A stretch of 64,000 nt of DNA, from NCBI RefSeq assembly GCF_018320785.1, contig NC_054867.1, positions 20,108,855-20,172,854 on the forward strand, written 5' to 3'. The stretch is from Cheilinus undulatus (lineage: Eukaryota > Chordata > Actinopteri > Labriformes > Labridae). The notes beneath the pieces are model-generated. The model was not told where the DNA came from. It saw only the letters and a list, made by a program, of their open reading frames with translations, and made no database searches. This document shows positions 24,901 to 36,557 of this stretch, one piece after another (the first letter of the stretch is position 1; every line of letters begins with the position of its first letter). The translations under genes were made by a program, and so were the position numbers.

Positions 24901-26181
24901 TTTTAAAGCAGAATTTCTACAAATTCTAGCTTTTTTTTCCCAGTGTTGCAAAAGCATTTTGGAGAAATGCTACAAAATATGATTTATTTTCTCCTTTCAA
25001 TGTTTCCTCCTGGTGTTCACTGGGTAAAATCATATTATATCATGACAACCTACATCTGAGCACTGTCAGGCGAATCCTGGACCGATACAACACCGGGTGA
25101 TAGAGGCCAGTGTGCAGTGATGCTCGCTCAGTCACACATGCTGCCCTCTACCCTCCACAGACACACAGACAGAGCAAAAATAAGACACATGAAAGGAGCT
25201 TTTACAGAGTGTTATCTTAATCATACAGATGGTGCTTTGGATCATCTGCTTGTTCTTTGGCCAACAAATATCACAGTGAATCTGGTCACACATACACAAA
25301 CAGCCCAAAGGGACACTCACTGGAACTCACCTCACTGATAGACATCTGCCTTATCTCAACTAAAATGTCATGTTTCTGACCAGAGTGAGTTTAAGCGAGG
25401 TTCGCTCTCTTTTCTTGTCAAAAAAAGGAGAGGGGGGTCTGTTTTTATATGATTTTATGGAGCAGCGAGTGTTCTGCTGCAGGAGGATTCTCTGCACATT
25501 TGATGGCATTTAGAAAAAGTGGGAAAGACAGCCCCACACACACATACACACACCCTATCTGTGCAAGCTGAATACCCTTATGGCTACAGTAATTTCTCTA
25601 AACTCACATCAAAGAAAATCACTTATCTCCCTCTGCCTTTGGGCTGCTCTGCACTGTACAATAAACACCACAGACTAGAAGGCACCCAGACAGAGAGGTA
25701 GTAGCTTTGATTCAGTCAGACCTAGGACACCCCGTTCTTACTGCTGGTCTATGTTATATCATGTCACTTTGAGTAAAGAAAAAGGGGCCAAGTGTATGTG
25801 GAATGGCGCACATGGATGGCACAACGCATCCAAATTACGCATAATTGAAAAATCATCACAGCAGCTTCCCCTGACATGTAGTTCTCACGGAGCTATAAAT
25901 CCTTACATAAACTTGAGCCAATTAGTCACGGTGTAACGGATCAAAGCCCAAATGATTGCTGGTAAGGTCCATCACTGTGAGGAAGTAACACGCGCACTAA
26001 AATGCCCAACAGATGTGATAAGTTGTACCAAAGAGATGCGTGAATGGATCAAGTCCAAACCGAACGAGTCTAGAAGCACATAAAAACACACTCATCTTGT
26101 CCTACATTACATAATTCATTCATGTTTTGGCAGTAAATAATTAGCTGATTGCATGCAAAAAACATCAAAGTTTTAACTTAC

Positions 26182-26247
26182 CCACTCCAAAACGCGGATA
26201 AATCCCAGAGGTAATTTGAGCACTTGAAATGTCCCTTTAGATGCCAG
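26182..26247 (-). CDS. Synaptophysin/synaptoporin-family protein, coding exon 2 (partial gene)
   Basis: A 66-bp exon, with acceptor ACGCAG before it and donor GTAAGT after it, continues in phase 0 from exon 1. It encodes 22 residues including GTFQVLKLPLGFIRVLEW. This closely resembles the cytoplasmic N-terminus of synaptophysin-family vesicle proteins (pattern PLGF, then V/I, then L, just before the first membrane span), and the exon length also fits my memory of that family. These are four-span proteins of small secretory or synaptic vesicles. LASKGTF resembles synaptoporin most, but paralogue assignment from 28 residues is unsafe. The remaining exons should lie leftwards and were not found. 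Confidence 0.7.
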
Positions 26248-26375
26248 CTGCGTAAAGACAGAAAAAAGAAAGCATTCTAATGTCTTTAACCAATTAACGC
26301 CACATTGGTTAATTTATCAGGTAAACACTCATGTTTCTGGGTCAAAAAGATCGTTCTCCTCACTGCTTTACTCAC

Positions 26376-26393
26376 CTGATCAGCGGAGTCCAT
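26376..26393 (-). CDS. Synaptophysin/synaptoporin-family protein, coding exon 1
   Basis: The short first coding exon encodes MDSADQ and ends in donor GTGAGT. It precedes exon 2 across a 128-bp intron. A six-residue first exon ending in a Q just before a hydrophobic residue parallels MDVVNQ/MDPVSQ-type starts in this family. The upstream 26,400-26,680 sequence is GC-richer, with CCAAT boxes in reverse orientation (ATTGG at 26,625 and 26,665), consistent with a promoter. Confidence 0.68.
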
Positions 26394-26399
26394 CTCTGC

Positions 26400-26680
26400 A
26401 GCAGCTCACTTTCTTTCTCACTTTTTTGATTGGATGTAAACAATCTCAACACACAACACCGCAGACCAGGATCCGATTGATGTTGCTGTCGCGCCGAACA
26501 GTCAGAAAGGGGAGGGGGCGACTCTGATCCTGATTCCATCCGGAAAAAGCCGAGTCCTCTTCGTTTGTTTTCCTGGCTGTTGAGGAATAGCCTCGCCTGC
26601 TATTTGCCATGGAAACAGGCGGGGATTGGCCTCTTCAAAGAGGAGTGACGCCTTCATTTTTTGTTATTGGAGAGAGCTGA
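26400..26680 (-). promoter_or_regulatory. Probable promoter of the synaptophysin-family gene
   Basis: A locally GC-rich block with GGGGAGGGGGCG (an Sp1-like GC box near 26,509), two inverted CCAAT boxes and an RFX-like TTTGCCATGGAAAC at 26,603-26,616. It lies directly upstream of the MDSADQ exon. The transcription start cannot be fixed by eye. Confidence 0.5.
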
Positions 26681-29530
26681 CTTGTTATGTGATCAATGGA
26701 CTGATATTTTCAAGTGCACAGTCACTGGGCATGCGCCAGTTATAGCTCATGTTAAAGCATGTGGCCAAATTACTTTTCTCGATTTTAAGAGTGTTAAAGT
26801 CGTTTGAAGAATCACAATTCAATAATGTTTTTGTTGCATAATATTTTCTCATTAAAGAAATATTAATTAATTAATGGATTATCTCATTTGAATGTTTACA
26901 GGGGGACTCCTGTGTTTTTTTTATTCTGTCTTTTTTTGGGGGGGGGGAACTAATCACTTTTATATCCTTCTTGCATCTTTCCTTCCTGCATGCATGTCAG
27001 TCAATAAGGACCACTATACACTTTAAGAACATCAAAGCCACTTCAACACTAGGGGGAAACAAGGGGCTGCTTTGGCAAAGTGGTTTCCCCACAATGAAGA
27101 CCCAAGCAGAGAGTAGCATACACACCTAAAGTAGGCCCAATCATAAGCATACATATAATCACAGATAACCAAACGATGAAAAAAATAGGATATAAAAACA
27201 TCAATATGAAACTGAAATAGTGGACATATGTGCCACAGGCTGGTGACGAGATTTAACAATCTTCATTGGGAACAACACTCTAAGTTTTGGACAGCACAAA
27301 TGGTCGAATGTAAGCCCCAAGCCATGACCCCAGACAACAGCAGTCCGTCCAGCTTACACACTTTGTGGCCATATAATGCCTGGCTTTTAGAAAGCAAGGT
27401 GGTGCTCCCTCACCTACTCATACAGATGACAATAATCGGTTCATCAGTTCTCTGGTAAATGGGATCTCCACACTACCAGGTGTCCGGGGTGATAACACTC
27501 CCCCACACAGTCTTTACACACTATTTCAGAAGTTGGGTTGTTTGACATACTTGGTAAAAGTAGTGTTATTAGCCTCCAGTGATTTCAGTTGAGTTGCTCC
27601 TTGAAACAGGGCAAGCTTGAAAAAGCTTGGCTATGTAGCACTACAGACAGGTACAGATTCTCCGTGTAATTTAGTGAGTTTTAGGTATAAATGGGCAAGA
27701 AAGCATTTCTGGCTTGATTGTACGCTGTATCCAAAGTTTTAGAGAGTTTTGTTTTTCACCCAGAGAGCTTAGGGCTTGTCCACTGTAATTTTTGGCTGGA
27801 TGTACAGTTTTACTTGGCAGAGAGGGCTCTGCTCAAAAGATGCTCCCTGGGTTAGTTAAAGAAAATGCTTTGACTTTCCAGGTAGCGCATGATTTGAAAC
27901 CCCCATATGGATGGATACATTAATGTCAATTTGTACAGAATGCAATAAAATTAGTTCAAAAGCAATGAAAAACTACTAGCATGAATTTCAATATTAGGGT
28001 GCAACAAGCTTTATGCTATAAAGGAGGAGGCTGGGGTGGAGGAGGCTAAGATTTGCCAGCAGCGGCATTTGCATCAGTATACAGTAAATTCAAGGAGGGA
28101 TTAGTGAGAAGTAAGTCATATTTAAATGGGCTGCTGTGTTGAGAGATAGAGTTGTGATTGGCTGTGGGAGCTGGGAGGCAATAACTGGGATCAGCTGGCC
28201 ATCAGCTGATCATGGCTGGGTGTATGACTACTGTGTCCTGCATGAACTAACGCCAAGCTTCATTTTAAAAAAGATGTTTTGGCATCCAGCCTGCAGGCAG
28301 CCAGCAGGTAAAAATACTAGCAATTTAGCACATTGCTTTTGTAGGCTTTGTAGAGACACCAGTATCATCTTCAGCCCATTTTTAATGCCAGTTTAAAAAA
28401 ACTCAACAGTTGAAAGAAAAAGCTTGTGCTCTAAGCAGAACTGTGAGCAGACAGGTCCCCTGAACTGTAGAATAATGGTACAAAAGTGGCAGTACTACTG
28501 AATAAGTTATGTTTACAACTCTGAAAACATGATTCACTTTGTCGAGACTTGAATTATGCAATCTGTGACAGCCAGAGAACAAGTCAGGCTCCATTCATGC
28601 ATGCTTGCAAAACACACACTGACAAATACACATCTATACAGGTGATCCTAACTCTGTGCAATGATGCTTGAATATACAATGTTTTTTTTTTTTTTTATCT
28701 AGGCCTACTGTATGAGCTGGGGCAGTTTGTCATCCAATAATGAGTTTGCTGAGGCAACGAGCGGGCAAGAGAGAGGACGAGAGAGAGAGAGACAGCTCAC
28801 TAAACATGAGAGGGAGTGAGGGGGGCTTCCCTGACTCTGCTTCACTGATGACAATTTGTGTAACGCCAAGTGCAAACTGCTCTGACAGCGTGGCTAATTT
28901 TACAACATCTCTCCCATCGCCCCCTTGCTTTTACTCTTCCTTTCCTCCCTCTTCTCTCTGGAATACACACTCATATTCATACACTCACACCCACACACTC
29001 TCTGCCTGAAGGGCTCTGTCCATGCGATTAGGGCTTTGTTGAGCCTGATTGGATAACAGGAAATCAAAAGGATCTGAGCAAGACAAACCAAGTCTCTAAA
29101 ATGTAGTATGAGTTTGGATGTGTTTAAGATAATTATCAGAGATGCATGCACTGACTGGATTTCATGGAGGGTTTCTCATTGACCTGAATGCACAGTCTGA
29201 GAACATGTCAGGATTATGCAGATACTGGATTCATGTAAAAGAATGAAGTATTACACTCAGCCTCGTGTGCCAGATTTTCGGTTCAGTCTACCAAACATGC
29301 AAATAATAGGAAAGTTTTAAAAGAGATGCTAGTTTGCTAACATGCTTTACAAAACTCTTGCAGCATCTGATCCTGTGACCTGATTGGCTGAATACTGTGT
29401 CAGGAAAGCAATAGCAATGTTGGATATACACAACTCACCTTTCAAAAACGGCTACAGGGAACAGTAGTGACCTGGCTACTGTAAGTACTGGTGTGTTGTG
29501 CAGATGTAGTTAAACAGTTTTTTTGCAGTA
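26681..29530. other. Non-coding stretch, no gene seen
   Basis: No coding exon recognised on either strand. A purine-rich GA run lies at 28,765-28,790. Stretches at 28,830-28,930 and 29,010-29,150 are less repetitive and could be conserved regulatory DNA, but there is no direct evidence. Confidence 0.4.
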
Positions 29531-29531
29531 A

Positions 29532-30465
29532 TCACAGTGCTGTTGTCAGATAGGTTCTGTCAGTACTGTTTGTAATGATTTGGTACTGTATCTGATGCTT
29601 ATTCAGGGTCAGGTTAAGGTGGCAGCAGGCGAAGTAAGTCAACCCAGATGTCCTTCTCCCAAGCAACAGTTGCTCCTGAGGGAAGCCAAGGTATTCCCTG
29701 GCCAGATGGGATATATATACCTGCCAGTGAGTTCTGGGTCTGCCCTGGGGTCTCCTCCAAATTGGACATTCCCCAAAGACCTCAAGAGTGAGGTGACCAA
29801 GAGGCATCCTGATCAGATGCCCGAACTATCTCAAATGGCTCCTTTCAATATGAAGGAGCAGCATCTCTACTTCGAGATCCATATGGATGTCTGAGCTCCT
29901 CGTAAGGCTGAGTCTAGACTTCTGCCTGTGGAATCTCATTTTGACTGCTTGAACCTGCAATCTCATTCTTTCATTAATTACCAGTAATTTATGACCATAG
30001 GTGAGGATTGGATTGGTAAAAAGAAAGCTTTACCTTACACATCAGAGATACTTGAACTCCTTCACTTGGGGCAAAGACTCACTCTCCACCAGGAGGGACT
30101 AACTCACCATTTTCCGGCAGATGGCCATGGCCATTGCCTTGAGATCCTGCCCATGAAAATCACAAACATAATGGGAGACAAAGTGCAGCCTTGACAGAGG
30201 CCAACACCCACAGGGAACGTGTCCAACTTTTGTGCTGAGAATGCAGACACAACTCTCACTCTGGTTATTTGGGGACCTGTTGGCTTGCAGCAGCAGACCC
30301 AGAACCCAATATTCAAAACACATGTAGACTGGATGAGCAAACTCCCATGCTCCTTCAGGTAGCCTTGCAAAAGAAAAGAGCTGGTCCACTGTCCCATTTT
30401 CAGGACGGTGTCTGCATTGTTCCTCTTGAACCCGAGGTTCAACAAGTGGCCAGTTAGCATGCCAG
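29532..30465 (-). mobile_element. Truncated LINE reverse-transcriptase relic
   Basis: On the minus strand, frames in order give a reverse-transcriptase segment near 30,210 (FPVGVGLCQGCTLSPIMF, the RT motif usually written G-L-x-Q-G-C-x-L-S-P) and then a C-terminal segment near 29,700-29,800 (WRRPQGRPRTHW, a common LINE C-terminal block). Frames shift between them and stops are present. No 5' end, endonuclease domain or target duplication was identified. The family may be Rex1- or CR1-like, but I could not decide. Confidence 0.8.
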
Positions 30466-31977
30466 TTTATTACCAGACTTTAACAGTGGGTGAAAAAAGC
30501 AGTCAAATTTTTGTGATAATTACCTCAAACGTCCGTTTACAATTAGCTGTTTGAAAAAAAAGGCAGTTTACCTGCCATCTTTTCCAGCATGTGTGAACAG
30601 TAGTTTGATATTTTGGACAACACTACCCTAGGCTGTGTACTCCACTGAAGTATACTGTAAAATATATCAGGGCCAGCTCAAACCTACATCAGGCCTTAAG
30701 CAACCCAACTGCTAATCAGTGTTATTAGCTCAATCATATCCTTTTTCCACCAAGCTAGGTCTAGTGCTGGTTCAGAGCTAGTGCCTGAGCTGGCACCAGT
30801 CCTTTGTTTTTCCACAGCCAAAGAACTGGTTCTTGATCAGAAAAAAATGGTTCCCCTTGCTAAACTCTTTGCCAAACCAAATCAAAGAACCAGTTCACCT
30901 CAGGGCCTGCGTGCTTATGTTGGGCTTATCTGGGCTGGGGTGACTATGTTCATTAACCAAAAACACCAATAAATTTAACACAGATATATATGTTGACCAC
31001 TTTTGGAGAAGCCCTGAGTAGGTAAAGCATGACCTAAAAAGAGAAAAAATGTCACTAAGGGTTTTTTGCCTGTGTATAATTTGTCCTGCAACCCCTTCAT
31101 GTAGTATCTACTTGGAAATTTTAAAAAATCCCTTCTCGCCCCTTTGTCTGTTTTGTATCCCCTTTAAGCTTGCCAAAGGGGCTGTGCTGTGTCTACAATT
31201 GCTGAAAACGCACTGAGAAAGAGCAAAAGGTTCTGAAGACAGCTCAGAATCACAGCTTTACTACACTTAATGCCTTGTGCTTCCATGTTGTGTTGTTGAG
31301 GTCGGGGTGCTCTGGGAAAGACCGAGTTCACGAGTTGTAAATCCAACTTTGGGAGACATTCCATTTGTCACTTCCGGTTAGAAGTCGGAAAAACAAGTTG
31401 GAATACGAGTTACAATGACAATCTGTGGCCAAAATACCTATCAGATCTAGTTTCTTACATCCAGACCCCTCAGGTCCTTTGAAGCAGGTTTACACTGTTC
31501 CTAGAATCAGAACCAAGCAGGATAAAGCAGCTTCTAGTTTCTACCTCATCACCTGTGGAACAAACTACCAGAGTACTGGAGGCTTTCTTCATTTGTTAAC
31601 TCTTGTTAAACAAGTCTTTAAACATATTCATTTACTGCTGCATTTCCATAGGGGGTTGGTCTGAGCCATGAAACTCCAGGTCTGAAAGGAAGTCTCACTT
31701 GTAAAAGGGTCTGGCTGTAGATCTGTAGGCCTTATATCTCAGAAAGAAAGTGCTATAATTTGCCAGTAACGTATTTCAAGTTTTAGATCAATTTTTTTTA
31801 ATCCATCATTATTGCCAAAGAAAAGTCTGGCAGTTACATTCATCAAATAACCATGCCGCAAACATTACAGATTAGCTAAATTTCTTAAGTAAAAGAGAAA
31901 AAAGTTTTTTTTTTTTTTTGTTTTTTTTTAAATCTGGGATTAAATTATGTGTGGACCTGTTTTAGGAGTAGTCACAC
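30466..31977. other. Non-coding stretch, no gene seen
   Basis: No supported coding segment. A T-rich low-complexity run lies at 31,904-31,930. Confidence 0.4.
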
Positions 31978-32339
31978 AAAAGATGGCTCACTTTAGCTTT
32001 GTAAAAAGCTACATAGCTTTGCTACTAAGGCTTACTGCAGAAGTAAATTCAGCTAAGTTAGCTTTAGCAATGTGAGCTTCAGCAAAAAAAGCTTTAGTAA
32101 ACATAGCTGCTTTGTGAGCTTAGCTTAAGCTATGTTAGCTACACAGCTATGTTGGCTATCTAACCTGTGGAATTGACCTATGGCTAAGTCCCGCCCTCAA
32201 ACGCGATGAGCCAGTCACAGTGCGTATAGCCATTCCAGTACACTCGGACAACTGCTGCCTGGACGTCCATTGAAATGAATGGTAGAAAGTCAGTTTTCAT
32301 CTGGTTTTATGAGGTTTTTTTGAGATTTTACGTTTAAAA

Positions 32340-32540
32340 ATGGTCAAACGTTGTTCATGGGGTACGTGCGACTCCAACACAAGGTATCCTGAGAGGCTGG
32401 GCAACGGAGTGTATTTTTTACCCTTTCCTAAGCCACATCTAAACCGAGAAAAGTGTCTTCTTTGGATAAAGTTGTGCGGTAGACCACAACATCAACTCAG
32501 CGTGAATAAAATTAACAAGGATATCTACATCTGTTCTAAG
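32340..32540 (+). CDS. THAP-type zinc finger, first exon only (partial or relic)
   Basis: A 67-codon open exon beginning MVKRCSWGTCDS and ending YICSK at a good donor (AAG|GTAAGC). It shows the THAP pattern: Cys5, Cys10, the hydrophobic/proline stretch FLPFPKP at 26-32, Trp42, and Cys65. The fourth ligand, a His two residues after Cys65, would be the first residue of the next exon. I found no such exon (CAC/CAT immediately after an AG acceptor) within the inverted-repeat unit, so the finger is incomplete here. THAP domains bind DNA in host regulators and in transposases. Its position inside inverted repeats favours a transposon origin. Confidence 0.6.
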
Positions 32541-32880
32541 GTAAGCCAACATCGTCTTTGAGGCTACATATTGTCCATTTGCTGGAAAGAAATAGAAAGT
32601 TATTTTTAACATCTCTAACGTTAGCAAAAGTTAGCCTAATGTTAGCTCCTAGCTGTGTTGTTTGTTGTGTCACGTTTTGTTGGGAGGTCATTGGCATTTT
32701 TTGTTTTAATTTTTGTACTTTGGTGATCGTACATCATTGTTAACTGTTGTCCAAAGGGCTCTAGTTAAACTAACGTTAACTTCTGGAGCTTAGTTTCATT
32801 AACTTATCTGTAATAGCCAAGATAACAATGGTTGGCAAACGTTATGCTGAATGATTCAATGTAAATACTGTAGCACCAAA

Positions 32881-33244
32881 CTAACGGAGAGACACTTGTG
32901 GTAAAGATGGTAAAAAGGCTGTTATATTTTTCTCATATTCTGAGCCTAAACCCTTAACTTCAGTGGCACTTTGATGCTGATCCTCTATCTTGTGGTCTGA
33001 GATTGTGATGGCAACGAGATGTGGTTTATCACGTTTGCACTGGAACCTGTAAATTTTGGCTTGTAATCGTAGCTTTTTATCTACCTTCTTGACAATAAAA
33101 TGATTAATATACCTCCAGTGCGTAGTTTAGACCCATTTGGTGACTTCTAGATGATATGTGATCTTTCTGTCTCCAAAAATCATCAATGGCCTCCTGTGAA
33201 ATGTCTCCTACTGTGATACCTGCAATAGCGTCTGGCTTAGCCAT
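32881..33244 (-). pseudogene. Frameshifted coding segment starting in the inverted repeat
   Basis: On the minus strand an ATG inside the right-hand inverted repeat opens a frame MAKPDAIAGITVGDISQEAI and onward, with DDFWRQKD and LNYALE. It stops after about 46 codons near 33,107. From about 33,107 another frame continues with NHFIVKKVDKKLRLQAKIY and then CKRDKPHLVAITISDHKIE, and stops at 32,881. The second part has the charge pattern of a folded protein and would join the first after a single-base shift. I do not recognise the family with confidence. It converges on the THAP exon. Confidence 0.45.
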
Positions 33245-34032
33245 AGGTCAATTACATTGCAACACAAGACACAATAACTATGGGGCTCTTGTAGCTGCAA
33301 TTCTATCGCTGACAACAACTCAAAGTCTGTCTTTTCAGAGTGCATAAAATTCTTGAACTCTGTTAGTTCACCTAAAGTGCTTTACAATCTCAGTGAGCCT
33401 TATGTTAGCTTCACTCACAATAGCTTGTGTTTTCTTGAGTAGAAATAAAATAAAGGAAGAAATAAAAAAACTAAGAAAATACGACAGTGGGCTCAGGCTA
33501 TCAATACAAAACAGAGAATAAAACTGGTTAACTACAGATTTAACAATAAACCGCCTACAAAATGCACAGAAAACAGCTCAGTCATACCGGTAAATCTCCA
33601 GGTTAACATGTGCAGAGTAAACAGGAAGTGAAAGACCATTATGCACTGACGTTTGTTGCTACTCGATGCGGTCACCTAGTGACCATATCTGTAACTGCCT
33701 GTGAATATCAACCTACATTCTAATCCTCATTTCAATGACAAAACGATGTCAGATACATAAGAAAAAAACAAAGAACATTAACATTTTAGGTAACTAACAT
33801 AGTATGAATATAACATAATTAGTGGATAAAATATATATGACTTACTTTAACACCTGGCTACAGCTACATAGCCCGTCATCTATAACTAAGATAGCTTTAG
33901 CAAGTGAGTTTTAGCAAATATAGCTGAAACTTACTCAGCCTCATAAATAATGTAGATGCATGGCTTACATAACTGCTTTGTAGCTCTATCATGTACGTAG
34001 GTTACACAGCTAACGGTAACACATGAGCCATC

Positions 34033-36555
34033 CTTTCTGTGATGTTTTCATGGAGGACGAGGTTTTTCGCTGTAAGCAGACTGTTTATTCTGCTTTATTA
34101 AACATTTTGTAATTAGGGTTTGCAGGTCAGGTTTTTAACTTTTGACTTTTGGTATCCTGACAGTTACATAAACCCTTACTCTTACCCTTTATGGAAGTTT
34201 AATCTTATTCAGGTCTGTCAGACTGTCTTTGCTCGTTGTTGGCATTGAAAAATTTTGCTGTTAGCATTGTGTGAGGGGTCTGATGCTGACTTCACGATGC
34301 CAAATAATTTACTTGTTATGAGACTGCGCTGCAGCATGCTTTACTGTGGGATCCCGCCTACTATATAAGGTGGTGGATGGTATGATGCAACCAAAATGTG
34401 AAGCCAAACATCTGGAGCTGCCCTTTGCAGTTCATAGTTTGTAAGTTTTGCCATCTCCATGTTAACAAATGGGAAAAGTGCATGTGAAAATTATGATGGT
34501 TTGATGTGGAAAACAATAACTTTCTGTCAGGTTATATGAAAGAGGCAGTGAGGCACCAAGGTAAAGCATTATAGGCACCTAGCTCAATTCAGGCCTGAGA
34601 AAATAAAACCTGATAGGTAAAAGAACGCAAAAGACAAATAGGATGAGGCGGTAAACAAAGAAAGGAGATAGATATCTGGAGAAACTGATGGCAGCTGAAT
34701 CATGATGAGGCAGATTCAGGACAGATTAGAACTGGAAACAGGTGTATTGATGGAAAAAAGAGAAATTCTGTGGGCTACCTGTGGAGAAAATGGAAATGAA
34801 GGGAGGTACAGGAGGACAGACTATAACAAGAGCGATAGGTGGAACAATTGCTATTCTTCTTTTCCTCTGCTTAAGCCTCTTTCATATTGCGACACACAGA
34901 GGAATTATAGCACAGAGACTAGGTCAGCCACTTATCCATCTCATCCAACAATGCAACACGCCGCAACTCCACAGCAATTACTGCTCAGCTGGAACGGCTG
35001 CCAAAGCACGTCCACATCCTCTGGTGCTAATGCAGTTTCATGTTTGATAATAGCGAAAACTGTGAAGCAAAGGAGGTGTATCAAAAACGTGCAAAATTCA
35101 AACAGTGATGGAGAGCCCCTGTTTTTGGAAGCATGAACAGGTGAAGACATTTCTTATGTTAGAATAAAAATAGGCTCTCTGAAAACACGTCAGTCAGTAA
35201 AGCAAGTGTACAAAGAAAAGACAAAAATCTCCTGTTTTTTGTAGGAGACTCTGGCAAATGTCACCGTGCTGGTCTTGTTCTCTGCCATGAAAAATGTCAC
35301 AGTGAACGGTTTCAGGGTGGATTCATACATTTCACACTCGCTTGTTAATTAAACCTATCCTCATATGCCTGTACTGACACAAAGCAATGAAACATGATTA
35401 GATGCCAAAACAAAAGACGAGCTTTGGAAACATTTTCTGGGTAAAATGGCATTAGCTGTGGTCTCATTCTGCACCAGTTAGACAGCGTACATAATCAGGA
35501 TTAACTTTAGCATGATGGGGAGCTGCAGAAAGAGAGAAAGAGAGAGATGGGAAAACAAAATTCCCCTTCAAAGTAAGTCATGCTGTTAACAGATAGCAGC
35601 ACTGCCGGAGTAATTACCTTGTAATGACTGTTCAATAAGTCCTTTTCTTCCACGCTAACTAGAACTCCTTTAGTTCTATTAGGAATCAAAGATATTCTCC
35701 AGTTGATAAAAAATCCTGTTAACACAAATATTCAAATAATATATTATCTTTTCAGAAAATTTTAGTGATTTGTCATTTTGCTCTGCTGCAGACATTCTTC
35801 TTCCATAAATATGGTAAAATGTGTTTTTTTTTTTTTTTTTTTACAAAATATATCCTACTTTATATTGCAGCAAATCTGTTAAAGTGGACATTTTACCTCA
35901 TCAATATAGCACCCAGAAACAAACAAAAAAAAAATCAGAAATTGATCTCTACTGATGACATCTTTGACAGATGTGGTGCAGAAAGGGGGTGCAGAGTTAA
36001 AAACATGATCCACAGAGAAGAAGTATAATGAAATGCTACTGATCATAAAATCTAAGTTACATAATATATATGTAACATATATGTTAATAAGGCAGATATT
36101 CTAGATATCTTGATACAAAATATATTATCAAGCTATGACTTTCTAAAAAATGAGAAAAAACTTCCATCTGGGTTTGTTGCTCCCAGCTCTGTGTTCACAC
36201 TTACAGGAAACATTACACAGCTCTGTCCACCTTGTTTATGTTTTGCTCTGAGGCTCAAACATGTTTTACACATGACTCTTTTAGTATAAAACTCTTCCCA
36301 GAATGCCCCGCTGCCACATGGGAAAATAGAGGCAGTCCTGCTCACCCAGGGATTCTGATTGTAGAGGCACAATGGGGCAATTATGCTGCAAGAGCACAAT
36401 GATTAAAGGACAGACTTTCTAAACACGGGAGACTTTGGTCAAAAAAAGGCTTTGTGTGTGAATGGAGATCAGTCCTGATGTTGCATGTTATACCTCTGAG
36501 GATGTATCAACGCAGAGAATTTGACTATTATTGGTGATAAATGACAGAATACAGT
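34033..36555. other. Non-coding stretch, no gene seen
   Basis: The longest open frame (34,702-35,136, plus) has a low-complexity, Ser/Thr/Asn-rich composition and no domain, so I do not call it. A T18 run lies at 35,825-35,842. The segment 35,230-35,480 is non-repetitive and could be regulatory. Confidence 0.4.
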
Positions 36556-36557
36556 GA

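Larger units (their letters stand above)
32171..33253. mobile_element. 1.08-kb inverted-repeat unit carrying a THAP exon and a convergent broken ORF
   Basis: A perfect 18-bp inverted repeat, AATTGACCTATGGCTAAG, lies at 32171-32188 and as its reverse complement at 33236-33253. Inside are a plus-strand THAP-type exon (32,340-32,540) and a minus-strand coding-like segment (32,881-33,244), converging. Perfect termini plus a DNA-binding domain often used by transposases (P element and some other DNA transposon families) suggest a deleted DNA transposon. No catalytic domain is visible. AATT at the outer ends could be part of a target site. The family is not assigned. Confidence 0.55.
31981..34032. 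repeat. Possible larger inverted-repeat region around the THAP unit
   Basis: GATGGCTCA at about 31,982 is matched in inverse by TGAGCCATC near 34,024-34,032. Just inside each end lie 150-200 bp dense in AGCT, TAGCTT and GCTACA motifs. This may be an older mobile element hosting the 32,171-33,253 unit, or simply AGCT-rich low-complexity DNA. The termini are short, so confidence is low. Confidence 0.3.

Noticed and set aside
32960-32990. A CACTTT stretch as the missing His exon of the THAP domain
   Set aside because: It is not preceded by an AG acceptor in the right place and does not continue as a THAP sequence.
34702-35136. Open frame of 144 codons on the plus strand
   Set aside because: Composition is low-complexity, there is no domain or splice context, and other frames nearby are similarly open; it looks like a chance frame.
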